A stretch of 64,000 bases of DNA from Pegoplata infirma (lineage: Eukaryota; Arthropoda; Insecta; Diptera; Anthomyiidae). The DNA lies in contig OY992539.1 of assembly GCA_963921195.1 (NCBI GenBank), positions 98,216,964-98,280,963 on the forward strand, written 5' to 3'. The number at the start of each line of letters is the position of its first letter. Positions within the stretch are counted from its first letter, which is position 1. A model generated the notes under the pieces. That model did no database searches. It was not told the DNA's origin and saw only the letters and a list, made by a program, of their open reading frames with translations. Shown in pieces: positions 34,991 to 46,401 of this stretch. Position numbers and translations under genes: made by a program.

Positions 34991-35644
34991 CTACACCATT
35001 TACAGATGTAATTCGAAAAAGATCAATTGTAATTCGAAGATTCTATTTGTAATTCGAAGATTCCATTTGTAATTCGAAGATTCCATTTGTAATTCGAAGA
35101 TTCTATTTGTAATTCGAATACTCCAATTGCAATTCGAAGATTCCATTTGTAATTCGAAGATTCCAATTGTAATTCGAAAAAGATCAATTGTAATTCGAAA
35201 AAGATCAATTGTAATTCGAAAAAGTCCAATTGTAATTCGAAAAAGATCAATTGTAATTCGTAAAAGATCAATTGTAATTCGTAAAAGATCAATTGTAATT
35301 CGAAGATTCCAATTGTAATTCGAAAAATATCAATTGTATTTCCATTGATATTTTTCGAATTACAACGCAATGGAAACACAATTGATATTTTTCGAATTAC
35401 AATTGGAATCTTCGAATTACAATTGATCTTTTACGAATTACAATTGATCTTTTACGAATTACAATTGATCTTTTTCGAATTACAATTGATCTTTTTCGAA
35501 TTACAATTGATCTTTTTCGAATTACAATTGATCTTTTTCGAATTACAATTGGAATCTTCGAATTACAAATGGAATCTTCGAATTACAAATAGAATCTTCG
35601 AATTACAATTGATCTTTTTCGAATTACATCTGTAAATGGTGTAG
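34991..35644. repeat. palindromic array of a 21-bp repeat
   Basis: The left half (to about 35340) repeats AATTCGAAAAAGATCAATTGT or the variant with GATTCCATTTGT. The right half is the inverted series. Outer borders CTACACCATTTACAGATGT and ACATCTGTAAATGGTGTAG are inverted copies. There are about 15 units per arm. Units contain TTCGAA and CAATTG dyads. All frames give 7-residue peptide repeats (such as ELQLIFF), which are artefacts. Confidence 0.95.
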
Positions 35645-36484
35645 TTTCGTATGGGCTATCGAATAAATTTTTTTTCCTTGAAAAATTTTCAGAACCCGTT
35701 CTGAAATTTTCCATTTTTTAAAAAAGTCAATTTATCAAAAATCCGGCCACTTTTTTTTCTTTTTTTAATTTTTTTTTTTAAGTTTAGATGTTTGTCCATC
35801 CACACAATAAAAATCAGAAATTTTTTTTTTTCGTTTTTTTTTTGAGAAAATCGCATTTGAATTTTAAATTTCATAACAATTTTGTAATTTGCTTGTATTT
35901 TCTTGTTTTAAAGTTGCGAATGAGTAATATTAATTGCATTAATATTAATCATTCGACACGTTAAAACAAGAAAATACAAGCAAATTACAAAATTGTTATG
36001 AAATTTAAAATTCAAATGCGATTTTCTCGAAAAAAACGAAAAATACATTTCTGATTTTTTTTGTGTGGATGGACAAACATCTAAACTTTAAAAAAAAAAT
36101 ATCAAAAAAAGAAAAAAAAGTGGCCGGATTTTTGATAAATTGACTTTTTTAACAAAAGGAAAATTTCAGAACGGGTTCTGAAAATTTTCTAAAGAAAAAA
36201 AATTTATTCGATAGCCCATGCAAAACTATATAAGAATGTAAATTTTTAAGATTGTGGTGCATTCCGTTTTAATGTGATAAATATTTAATCAAGGCAATTC
36301 GCCACAAATTTGACCATTTTTCCAATATTTGACCATGCCTTCTAAGCCCAGTTTTTGAAAATTAGAAAAACCAAAACCGAAATTGTCTTAGTTCCATATA
36401 GGGCTATCCAAACAACCTATTCAGAAATTTACGGGACATATGTTTTTCTGTAGCGGGACATTTGGTGTGGAATGCCTCATAGGT
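35645..36484. mobile_element. GGCATTCCACACC foldback element, left end replaced
   Basis: The arms pair over TATGGGCTATCGA, TTTTCAGAACCCGTTCTGAAA, TTTATCAAAAATCCGGCCAC, TTTAGATGTTTGTCCATCCA and TTTCATAACAATTTTGTAAT, around a centre near 35940. The right end finishes ..GGGACATTTGGTGTGGAATGCCTCATA, as in 45304-46401. The outer left arm is missing; the 21-bp palindromic array abuts instead. Confidence 0.88.
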
Positions 36485-36873
36485 AGGATTTTTTTTATCA
36501 AAATATTTTGTTAAAAATTTTAAATGATATTTAAGGACAACGTTTTGAAAGGCCATTACTAACCTTATTTTTCCTAATATGTCAAAATAATAAAATGGGA
36601 AAATTAGCGGAAATCTTCTTCTTTAATTTCAAGTGGCATCCTAGGACAAGAACAAATATTTAACAAAATTACTCCTTTTAAACTTTGGAGTCCTTTTAAA
36701 AGGAAACAGAATCACGAAATGAAAAACTGTAAATGCAGTTTTATTACATTTACTCTCTAGTTTCAAACGTTTATTATCCAGTTCGTGTTTAACGTATTTT
36801 TTTTCCTTTTGTTGGCCGATGTTATATGAGTGTTATTTTTTCTTCAACTTTTGATTCTTCCAAGTGTCCGGCA
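36485..36873. other. unclassified AT-rich intron
   Basis: No gene or paired repeat was recognised. A piece at 36700-36740 (AGAATCACGAAATGAAAAACTG, the complement of a phrase at 34840-34870) suggests a small inverted pair flanking the palindromes. Confidence 0.4.
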
Positions 36874-37613
36874 AGTTTTTATTCTACTAGACCCAAAACT
36901 TATATGATAAAAATTTGAGGTCAATAAGATTAAATTAAACCATGGCGTCCAGCAATCAAAATGATAGATTTTGAAATTTAAAACAAAAAAATTAAAAAAA
37001 ATAATTTTGTTGAGCTGAACACGAATATCACAAAAAAAAAAAAAATAGAATCGATCCAACAGTTTTCGAGATATCGCTTTTTAACATTTGCAAAAAAATT
37101 GTGGTTTTTCCAATGCTCAAGAAATTAAAAAAAAAAAAAAAAACTCAAACTTTCTTATTTAATAGATTCAATAGATCTGGAGACAAACTTTCATTTAGAA
37201 CTATTTTGAGCCACATCCGACCATTTTTACCCCTATTTCCCTTCGATCAAAGTTTTGGTTTTTTGATATGGCTCAAATTCAGTTTAAATGAAAGTTTGTT
37301 CCAAATTTTGAGAAAAAGTCAGTGGAATAAATGTTGAGATTTTTTTTTTTTTTAATTTTCTTGAACATGGGAAAACTCCAATACTTTTTGAAAATTTCCA
37401 ACAAAATTTCAAAAGGCGATGTTTCGAAAACCACTCAACCGATTTAAGATTTTTTTTTGATATTCGTATACAGCTTGCAAAAATAATTTATCGCAAGTTC
37501 AATTATTTTTAATTTTTTAATTTTTCAAAAATCTCGAAGGGCGCCACAGGTTAGTTTAATCCGATTGCCCTCAAATTTGTAATATATAAGTTTAGGACCT
37601 AGGAGAAAAAAAC
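36874..37613. mobile_element. imperfect palindromic element, about 740 bp
   Basis: GTTTTTATTCTACTAGACCC..TTGAGGTCAATAAGATTAA..CATGGCG at the left pairs with GGCGCCAC..TTTAATCCGATTGCCCTCAAATTT..AGGACCTAGGAGAAAAAAAC at the right. The centre near 37220 pairs CAAACTTTCATTTAGAAC with AAATGAAAGTTTG. The same motif set (CTCCTAGAAC, TTGAGGCCAATGGGATTAAA, GATCAAAGTTTTGG) appears inside the hAT MITE at 15845-15935. Confidence 0.65.
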
Positions 37614-38084
37614 AAATAAAGCTAATGAGTTGAGAAATTACCAACCACTGCACATTGGGTTGAATGAGAGGCAAAGTGGCGCTTTATTCAGGGAAGCAGT
37701 AATTTTAACATATGATATTTTTTAATTGATGAATGATCATTAATACATTAGAAAGCACCCTTTTAAAGAGAAAACATGTGGTTTTTATTTATTTTTAACC
37801 TGTCAGAATTTTTTTAGTGTTTCTTGAATATTGAACTTGATTCACAATTTAAGCTGTAACTTTTAAACCAAAAGCGATAATTTAATAAATACAGTTGCAA
37901 ATGAAAGTATTTTTAATGCGATAATAAAAATTTAAAACAATAAAAAATAAATATGTGTTAATACTTGCATAAAATTTGTTCAAAGTCGGATTTTTGTGTT
38001 ACACCAAATTTAAAATTTTCCTTAAAAAAGTCAGGAAAGTTGTAGTTCTGAACTATTATTATCATATTTGTCAGATATTATATT

Positions 38085-38225
38085 ACACCACCCAGAGACA
38101 TCTGCTTACCCCGCCCCCGCCCCCTTCTCACTCCCCACAAAAACCGTCCCTGTCATTTTTATATTTTTTGCTTGTTGGAGGGTATCAAAGATTTGGCACA
38201 GCCGAATTTTAAACTCTTACTTGTT
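38085..38225 (+). mobile_element. mini-me-like end fragment
   Basis: GGAGGGTATCAAAGATTTGGCACAGCCGAATTTTAAACTCTTACTTGTT carries the GGCACAGCCGAATTT hairpin-like terminus. It is preceded by a C-rich stretch (CCCCGCCCCCGCCCCC) similar in position to the poly-C of 52385-52925. Two overlapping short ORFs here are artefacts. Confidence 0.55.
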
Positions 38226-38301
38226 TATATATAGCTTACAAAGACCCACAAAAAAGGTCTAGACCACTAATACTTATGTATTTTTAACTTCGTAATTCAA
38301 T

Positions 38302-38809
38302 TCCGCGATCAGAATTAAATTCTATCGTTGGGTTTTTCACTAATTTACAAGGAAAGTCCCCAAAAGTGAACTGACCTGATTTCCTTGTTAATTTGACTAA
38401 CAATAAGTTAACATTTTTTTAAATTTTATTTCGGTATGTAATGTTCAAGTCTGATTTATTACGAAGAAAATAAGAGGCTTTTTCATAAAATCTATCAAAA
38501 ATTGCATAAGTTACTAGCATTTCAACAAAAATGCATTGATTCACAACATAAATACAATTGTTTTTGTATAAAACTGAAATAACGCGTTTTTGTTCAAATG
38601 CATGTAACTTTTGGTATTTTTGACGGATTTTATTTAAAATACTCTTATTTTCTACGTAATAAATCAGACTTACACCCTACATACAGAAATAAAATTAAAA
38701 ATTTTTGTAACTTTGTCAAATTCACAAGGAAATTGGGTGGGTTCACTTTGCGGACTTTCCTTGTAAATCACAGGAAACCCCAACTATAGAATTCAATTCT
38801 GATGGCAGA
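38302..38809. mobile_element. hairpin MITE, about 508 bp
   Basis: CCGCGATCAGAATTAAATTCTATCGTTGGG .. ACAAGGAAAGTCC at the left pairs with GGACTTTCCTTGT .. CCCCAACTATAGAATTCAATTCTGATGGCAG at the right. Inner pairing includes GTCTGATTTATTACG/CGTAATAAATCAGAC and AAAATGCATTGATT/CAAATGCATG-type words. Confidence 0.75.
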
Positions 38810-40076
38810 CTCGACTTTAGAAGGTCAAAATACATAAGGATAAGTGGGTCTAGTTTCTGGGTCAGAAACTTTTTTGTTTTTTTGTGATGAAGTGTTATTG
38901 AAGAGACCGTATTTTTTTCATAAAATCTTAAATAAAAAAATAACGGCATTAAACGCGGACGTTTTTTTTCTTTTAAATTAAAGCTTATACTATATGCTTT
39001 ATTATCACAATGTATAAGCAATAACAACCTCTTACATTTTTTTTTATATTCCATCAAGTATTAAAAATACTCCAATTTTGGAACATTTTACAAAAAAATT
39101 TCAAAAATATTTTTACAACAATTATCAAAAAACAAAAAACAGAAATGTATTTGAAAATGCCTGAAGTTGATGGTTCCATAATAAAAAAATTACCTTTGAA
39201 TGAATAAATACCAAAAAAAAATCTAGAAATAAGTTGATTTTCAATTTTTAGCACCATATTCAAAAACACAAAAAATTATTTGATTTTGACGGCTGATTGC
39301 AAGAAAAGTAAACAACTCAGAATAATAGTTGTGACAGATTTGTTAGTAAAATTTTATATACTTTAACCCTAAATTAATAATTTTTGTAAAAAAAATTTTT
39401 TCAGTTTTGAATAAAGCGCCACTTTTGATCCATTTCAACCCAACGTGCACTGTTGGAAATAAAGCCATATGAATTTTTTACTCATTTGAAAATTTTTAAA
39501 AATGAAATAGAAACAAAAACCTTTTTTTGCTTAACTCTCCTTAAATTAAAAACCCACACATACCAGGAACCTCTGAACTCAGAGAGGCCTAAGTGCACCA
39601 GCCCACAGTGGAAAATTTTGGTAATTTTCGGATCAAAAATCTGTAACTTTTGAATGGATTAATATTTTTGTATGCCATTTTTTTTTTTTTTTTGTTGATT
39701 ATGACTTTAATTTGTGCTTTAAATCATCAAAATCGACTGACAAAAAATAATGTTATGAAGGTTAAAAAAAAAAAAAATCGATATTTTTGTTGAATTTTAG
39801 TATCAGGTATTTTTTATATCTTATAGTTATTTTCAATAGAATTTTGCAACAATATATATTATAAATGATTTTTTAGACATTTTTTTCAGAAAAGGCCAAC
39901 CTTTGGCCCCGTAGACTTTTAAGGGCCAAATGTTGCAATTTTTTAAAAAATATTGGAATTTAATTATAGTTTAATTGGTGTAATGTAAAATTTATATTTA
40001 TTTAATATTGGTTGTAATAAAACAAAAATAGGGAAGTTATAATGAAAAAATCGTATGTAAGTTGCCAAGGTAAAAA

Positions 40077-42440
40077 AAGTGAGTGTTAAATTCGGCTGTG
40101 CCGAATCTTTCCACTAGAGATTTATTCACGTGATTGTGAGTGAAAAAACTGCGTGAGTAATATTTTTGTGTGACTGAGTGAGCGTGATTTATTTTCGTTT
40201 CATATTTCTGTTCGTCAAAAATAATAAATTTAGTAAATTTCGTCCCGAAAAAATAAAAAAATAAAAAAAATTGCAAATTTGGCTAAGCTTTAAATTTTTC
40301 TAATAATTTAGAATTTTAAAAATTTAAATTTTTTAACCCTTTCACTACCAACTTTTTTTGGCTAAGAATTTCTTGACCAAAATTTGTGAAAATGTAGATC
40401 TATGCTAAGTAATTTTTTTTTTGTTTATTTCGTTGGTCTACTGCGCCCTCTAGCGGAGATATACCCAACGAAAATTAAAGATTTCACATGCAATATCTTC
40501 CGAACGAGTGAACAATTTTCCAAAGTTCGAATTTTGTATTTTTTGTATTGAAAACTTCTACAAAATCCGCTTTTAAGAAAGCTTGTACGATTATTATTCG
40601 ATTTTTCAGAACATTTTTAACGTTTATTTTGTTTTGCAATTTTTTTACGTTATTTGAAAAATTTCCATTTTTCAAACAAATATTGCGTGTAGAACATACC
40701 GGATTGAAAATTTTTCCAAACACATATCGTCGCTGCTCCGTCGCAATTTGGTATGTGTTTTAATGAAGTTTTCAGGAGAGCAAAAAAACCGTTTTATTTT
40801 GTCATTTTGCCACATTTTATAAAAGTCATGCGTCTTTTAAATACATAAAGATATTCTATAAATGTGTACCACAAAAAAAATAATGATTTTTTAGCTAAAA
40901 CGAAGATATTAACAGATTACATAAAAAACTACACATAACACATTTTGTTAGAACATTTTTGGTATTAATTTTTTTATTTTTGGACATTTTTATACACATG
41001 ACCGTTTTTGTTCAAAGAACTTAAGTTATAAAATTTGATAATAGTGCAAAAAATTTTAATATTCATTAAAGTGATAGTAATTACACTTTTTCAACCCATA
41101 TTTTGTACAAATCTGCTTTCCAAGTCCTGCGCTATTTCAATAAATTTTGTTTTTTTAGCGAAAAAATTTTACTCAAAAAAATGGTACTCAAATTTGTGCC
41201 ATGAGAACTGACCATCATTTCTATATAATTGGGCCATGCTAATTTCAATGGTGAAGTCCGTTTTTAAATCAATGGAACAGTTTTCATGCAAATCATCGTT
41301 AAAGTTTTGCACATTTTGTTGCAGTTTTTTTATTTAAAAAAAAAAAATTATTTAAAAAAATTACTAATGTAAATTTGTTTGGTATGGGAAGTGCGGATTA
41401 GACTCATAACGATATATTAAGTGCAAATTTTAATAAAATTGTTTGCGATTACATGGTAAAAATCGCGATTTTTCTCATATTTTATTAATTTTGCGTTATT
41501 TTTTTGCAACCCCATAATTAGTTTTTAGACTTGATTTCCTGTGTATAAAAAGACCAATGTATGTGATTAATTTCTGCAAAAAAAAATGTTTAGACACATA
41601 TTACTTTTTTTGGAAATCGCGAAAAATCGCTTTTTTATAATGACAGCTTCCCTTTAAAATGTGATCTCATACTTCATTTTTTAGTATAGTATGTAAGCAT
41701 GCCTAAAACCCTTATGCTAAAAATTTTAAGCAAAAATGTTTATATTTGCAAAAGTTTTCTTAACAAAAACTGCTTTTAAACTACACATACCACTTTTTTT
41801 TTGGCACATTTACATATGGATTTCACATAGCTACTTTTGATAACTTCTAAACCATTCAAGATATCGCTAAACGGTTTAGTGGGCAGACGGATGACTTATA
41901 GAGGTTTCATTTTATGCAATAAAAAAAAAAACCAAAAATGTCACATACCAAATCATGACGGAGCAGCGACGATATATCGTAAAGATAACCCTTCAATGAT
42001 CAATCTTGTCCAAACAAAACACAAAAATGTTGTAGGGTTAATTTTTAATGATTTTTTAAAGATGTGTACACTATAGTGTACAAGGGGAGTGAAAGGTTTA
42101 ATTTTTTTTGTATAAATAAGAGTTTTGTGAGTGTGAGTCAACGTGGGTGTAAGTGAGTGTAAGTAAAAATTATATGCTATTTATTGAGTGTGCGTCACTA
42201 AAGTCACTACAAGTCCATCTCTACTTTCCACAACCCTCCAAAAAGTAAAAAAATAAATAAAGTAACGTTTTTTTGGGAAGGAGTATTTAGTTTGGATTAT
42301 ATCGTGTTTTCCAAAGACAGACGGACAGACATCGCTAGAATGTCTTAAAATTGGTCATGGATCAATATTATATATTTTTTATGAAGTCCTAGACCGATAT
42401 TTTCCTGCGTTACACGCGAAATGGCAAATTGAGCAGGGCA
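40077..42440 (-). mobile_element. mini-me-like element interrupted by a piggyBac-type element
   Basis: 40085-40112 (GAGTGTTAAATTCGGCTGTGCCGAATC) is the hairpin terminus. 42230-42440 supplies CAACCCTCCA, a (GACAGACGGACAGACATCGCTAGA) run and the GATCAATATTATATA..CCGATATTT block shared with 1984-2100. The interval 40337-42097 is a separate insertion. Part of the flanks (GTGAGTGTGAGTCA and similar, 40115-40200 and 42118-42210) is a diverged GTGAGT-rich tandem stretch. Confidence 0.55.
40337..42097. mobile_element. piggyBac-type non-autonomous element with TTAA duplication
   Basis: The ends CCCTTTCACT and AGTGAAAGGT (complement ACCTTTCACT) are flanked by TTAA (40333-40336 and 42098-42101). Subterminal inverted pairs include ACATATCGTCGCTGCTCCGTC / GACGGAGCAGCGACGATAT and TTTGGTATGTGT / CACATACCAAA. 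At 1761 bases it shows no transposase motif on either strand. Placement in piggyBac rests on TTAA and the C-rich terminus. Confidence 0.75.
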
Positions 42441-43585
42441 TAATAAGTCAATCAAATATATAATTAAATTGTTATTAATTTTTAATTTCTGAGTTCGTTA
42501 ACATTTTTGGATGCCATTTGCTTAAAGGCACGAAAAAGCAGCTAGTTTTAGATAAATCTTTTAGATAATAAGTTAAACTTTAATTCTATGTTAAAACTAG
42601 ACCGGCGGAAAACGGCGCCAACAGTTAAAATCCCAGTCAAAGTTGCGTAGGTTAGCAAAAAAATATTATATATTTCGAACGAATTAACAAAAATAGAATC
42701 TGGACAAGATACCCTTTCCAACAAGGTATTACAATCCTAAAAATTATAATTATAAATATTAAAAATGCGCACTTGAATATGGTATTATTTTGCCTCCCCA
42801 AATCTTTAAAGTCGAAAGTTGTGTATTCTGTCGCCATTTTCGAATACTTCTGTTGACATAATAACTATGATTTATGAAAATAATTATTGCTTGGCATCTT
42901 AGCTTTACGATAGAACTTGTGTTATGGTAAATTTCAAAGATTTGCAAAAATCAATTATGAGATGCATTCACCTCATATTATCCACTGTGCAGCCCCCTGA
43001 ATAATAAAAAAAATAAATATCAAATCAAAATTTAAAGGGCCTCTAAGTACCTATGAGTTCAGTGGTTCCTGGTACGTGTGGGTTTTTAATTTAAACATAG
43101 TTAAACAAAATTTTGTTTTTTGTGGGTAGCCGGCATTTGGCCGGTCTTAGGGATTACAAACTCAATAGATTATTTTTTTTGGGTAGCAGGATTTACATGG
43201 AAATATATTTCCACATTTTCAACTGATATGGCTGTACTTTCACTTTGGTTGCAAAATCAACATGACTTTATTTCTCAATTGTGTTGGTAATAAAGCAATA
43301 TGGCATTATATATTCGTATGTACAAGGTGCGCAACTACCTCTGCTGCCTCCCCCTTGGACTCCAACATCCAAAATTAAACTCGAAAATAAGTTAGCAACG
43401 ACTACTTCAAATTTAATGGCTACCATAGCCATTTCGCCCACTGTCCAAAAGTTAGTAGTTTTAAAGAAATGCTTCATTAAATTAAATTTAAGAATTTTTT
43501 CCAAAGCTTTTAAAATCATTTTTAAATACGAGTTATACAAATGTTATCCGGCGACCAGTTACATAATAGCTACATAGTTACTTAC

Positions 43586-43794
43586 CGTTTTATTTCCTAA
43601 ATGCTTTACTCTACAGCCTAAATACGCTGATTTTCCCACTAATGATGTGATATTCTTTGGCATTGTTAAATCGAAATATGGCTCATTCCATCTGTGTCCG
43701 TGTGGATAATGTCCCGGTGGTAAATGTGTTGGTTTTTGATCAACATTATTGTGATTCGTATTACCAGACAGTCTTTGATAGCACATCGTTAAGC
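43586..43794 (-). CDS. dpr-like: dpr-family gene, exon encoding linker and first half of Ig domain 1 (partial)
   Basis: This internal exon of a dpr-type gene encodes 69 complete codons plus two leading bases of a split codon. Dpr proteins are membrane-attached two-Ig-domain neuronal recognition proteins that pair with DIP proteins at synapses. Residues 1-37 are a His/Asn/Pro-rich linker. PYFD at 38-41 opens the Ig domain, followed by the family pattern PKNIT..VGKSAYLGCRVKHLGNKT. Cys60 is the first Ig cysteine. NIT (47-49) and NKT (67-69) are N-glycosylation sequons. On the minus strand the acceptor is TTTTCTTTCAAG/G and the donor is ACG/GTAAGT. The exon ends in phase 0 after NKT, which is what the next exon at 2902-3112 needs. 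The family assignment is firm; which paralogue (dpr1 to dpr21) is not decided. Codons are far less AT-biased than the flanks. Confidence 0.93.
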
Positions 43795-45303
43795 CTTGAA
43801 AGAAAACAAAAATTTAAGGAAAAGACATTAACTCAACCTTATAAATATTTTATGACTTAAGTATACTCATATAAATAATATTTCTATTATTACAAAGTAC
43901 TTATGTTTATTTTTTTTTTTTTTTGTATCATAAAGTGTTATTAAGTAATACAAAATCCAATTTAGGATGTGTTCACAAAGTAACTTTGTGAAGCAACTAC
44001 TTAATATTCCTTTGAATCAATTAAATTATTGTCACCTATGTCTCAGTTATTCATTAATGTAATAAATTCAATTCTAACCCTAGCTACCATGGAAAATTAT
44101 GATTAATTTGATATGAGCTTTATGACATAAATGTTCTTGTTTGAGCATGAATAACCCTTCCAAATATGTATTTGTATTTGTGCATTAATATTTTCCATAT
44201 ATCAATGTATGTATTTAGTGTTATGAATTCATATAGTATTAGGGGTATCCTTTTCCCCTATTTTTTTTATTTTTATTTTTCCGGAAAGATGGGTTTATTT
44301 TAAATTTCATAGGATCCTGGGAATTCCCGCAAAATCCAATTTAAAACAGAATATATATGAAGGGCTTACTGCAAAAACTCGATGTCTTTACAGAAACAAT
44401 AATTTAAAAATAACGACTATAAGTCGCCCTAAAGGTGGCTTCAGACCATAATATTTGTAATAATATCTGTCAAAATTTTGTGTAAAACCTATAAAATAGT
44501 ATGGTGTAAACACAAATCGGTATAAAACCAAGAGAAATACGGATTGAAAAATGACAAGCGGATACGTATTCCCATTTTTAGAAATTTCTCTAAAAATAGG
44601 AAAACGTATACGCTTTTCATAAGATCAGGGTTGTATTTATTTTGATAATATTGAAGATGTGATGGTGTGAATACGCAAAGGATTTTTTAAAAGATTTTTT
44701 GACAAGCGGAGAAAATTTCGTATTATTTAAGATACGTATTTTCTTACGACTCAGTATTATAGTCAGAAGTGGGCTTAAGTGGCAATCAGTATCTTTGGAA
44801 AAATGGCAACACCTAACATTTGTGTCTAAAATATAGACCATGTCTGGCAATGTTTGCAAAAATAAGTACTTAGATCTGAATTGATGAAGGAGAGGAAGAA
44901 GAATAATGATTAATAAAAATAAGTTTGTTTACATATAATTACAATAACAAACTCTTCTGTTAGAAAAAACAACAGCAACAACCACACTCGAATTGAAAAA
45001 ATCAGATTTAGTTAATACTTGCTTAACAGCCTACTTGGCGTATCGGTCTAGAGTGATTGTACGTTACAAGCAGTTAATAGCAAAGTATTACAGATGATGA
45101 TGAGTTCAATCCTTGTTGGCTGCGATCTGTTAATAATTTTCACATATAGAGTTTTATTGACTATTAACTAAATAAACTTGACATTAAAAGCTTTTCTGAA
45201 GATTATTATAACTGGATAATATGAAACTAGTAAGAAACAAACCAGGATGTCTAAATTTTTAGAAAAATTAAAATTTTTCTTTCACACTTTTCTCAATTCA
45301 AAA
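43795..45303. other. intron immediately upstream of the dpr exon, mostly unclassified
   Basis: 44358-44395 (GAAGGGCTTACTGCAAAAACTCGATG) is one end of the hairpin MITE seen complete at 48312-48555. 45027-45120 has a weak tRNA-like pattern (TTGGCGTATCGGTCTAGAGTG, then GATGAGTTCAATCC). The remainder, including the ORF at 44617-44859, shows nothing recognisable. Confidence 0.45.
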
Positions 45304-46401
45304 CCATATATGAGGCATTCCACACCAAATGTCCCGCTACAGAAAAACATGTGTCCCGTAAATTTCTGAATAGGTTGTTTGGATAGCCCTATATGTAACT
45401 AAGAAAATTGCCTTTTTGATTTTTCAAATTTTCGAAAACTGGGCTTAGGAGGCGTGGTCAAATATTGGAAAAATGGTCAAATTTGTGGCGAGTTGCCTTG
45501 ATTAAATATTTATCACATTAAAACGGAATGCACCACAATGTCAAAAATTTACGTTCTTATATAGTTTTGTATGGGCTAACGATTAAATTTTTTTTTTTTG
45601 GAAAATTTTCAGAACCCGTTCTGAAATTTTCCATTTTTTAAAAAAGTCAATTTATCAAAAATCCGGCCACTTTTTTTTTTCTTTTTTATTTATTTTTTTA
45701 AAAGTTTAGATGTTTGTCCATCCACACAAAAAAAATCAGAAACACGTTCATATTTTTTTTTCGAGAAAACCGCATTTGAACTTTAAATTTCATAACAATT
45801 TTGTTATTTGCTTGCATTTCTTTGTTTTAAAGTTGCGAATGAGTAATATTAATTGCATAAATATTCGTCATACGCTCTGTTGACACAAGAAAATACAAGC
45901 AAATTACTAAATTGTTATGAAATTTAAAGTTCAAATGCGATTTTCTCGAAAAAAACGAAAAATACATTTCTGATTTTTTTTGTGTGGATGGACAAACATC
46001 TAAACTTTAAAAAAAAATTAAAAAAAGAAAAAAAAAGTGGCCGGATTTTTGATAAATTGACTTTTTTAAGAATTAAAAAATTTCAGAACGGGTTCTGAAA
46101 ATTTTTCTTGGAAAAAAATTTTATTCGATAGCCCATACGAAACTATATAAGAATGTAAATTTTTAAGATTGTGGTGCATTTCGTTTTAATGTGATAAATA
46201 TTTAATCAAGGCAACTCGCCACAAATTTGACCATTTTTCCAATATTTGACCACGTCTCCTAAGCCCAGTTTTTGAAAAATTTAAAAACCGAAAACGCAGT
46301 TTTCTAAGTTCCATATAAGGCTATCCATACAAGCTATTTAGAAGTTTATGGTACACGTGTTTTTTTCGCTGGACATTTGGTGTGGAATGCCTCATATATG
46401 G
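45304..46401. mobile_element. GGCATTCCACACC foldback element, complete copy, 1.1 kb
   Basis: CCATATATGAGGCATTCCAC at the left and its inverse at the right bound a near-continuous palindrome centred near 45850. Conserved words include CCCGCTACAGAAAAACATGT, CTTAGGAGGCGTGGTCAAAT, GTATGGGCTAACGAT, CAGAACCCGTTCTG, AAATCCGGCCAC and GATGTTTGTCCATCC. TATATA at each end allows a TA duplication. It is non-coding. It abuts a LINE fragment at its right end. Confidence 0.92.

Larger units (their letters stand above)
37641..39456. mobile_element. 1.8-kb element with about 48-bp inverted ends and nested pieces
   Basis: The left end CCAACCACTGCACATTGGGTTGAA..GTGGCGCTTTATTC is inverted at the right as GAATAAAGCGCCAC..TTCAACCCAACGTGCACTGTTGG. 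There is no coding and no convincing target duplication. It contains a mini-me end fragment (38085-38225) and a hairpin MITE (38302-38809). Confidence 0.7.
39456..43250. repeat. long-range inverted pair enclosing 40-43 kb
   Basis: 39456-39620 (GCCATATG, TTAAATTAAAAACCCACACATACCAGGAACC, CTGAACTCAGAGAGGCC, CAGCCCACAGTGG) is inverted at about 42970-43225 (CCACTGTGCAG, GGGCCTCTAAG, TGAGTTCAGTGGTTCCTGGTACGTGTGGG, GATATGGC). Everything between could be one element or sit between two copies of one repeat. 39640-40070 is AT-rich with no gene recognised. Confidence 0.65.
3113..43585 (-). other. 40.5-kb intron splitting Ig domain 1 of the dpr-like gene
   Basis: The interval is bounded on the minus strand by GTAAGT at 43580-43585 and by a polypyrimidine tract plus AG ending at 3113. 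It separates the codon for Thr of NKT from the codon for Val of VAW. Long introns are common in dpr genes, so the size is plausible. Almost all of it is repeats and transposon copies, listed separately. No other convincing host exon was found. A short ORF at 24255-24482 is noted as a possible exception. Confidence 0.85.

Noticed and set aside
35023..35635. 118-codon and 96-codon ORFs with regular 7-residue repeats
   Set aside because: The 21-bp tandem repeat length is a multiple of three, so all frames stay open; both strands give similar peptides.
43268..43577. Antiparallel ORFs of 90 and 98 codons just downstream of the dpr exon
   Set aside because: No protein family is recognised, they overlap each other on opposite strands and no splice signals link them to the exon at 43586.
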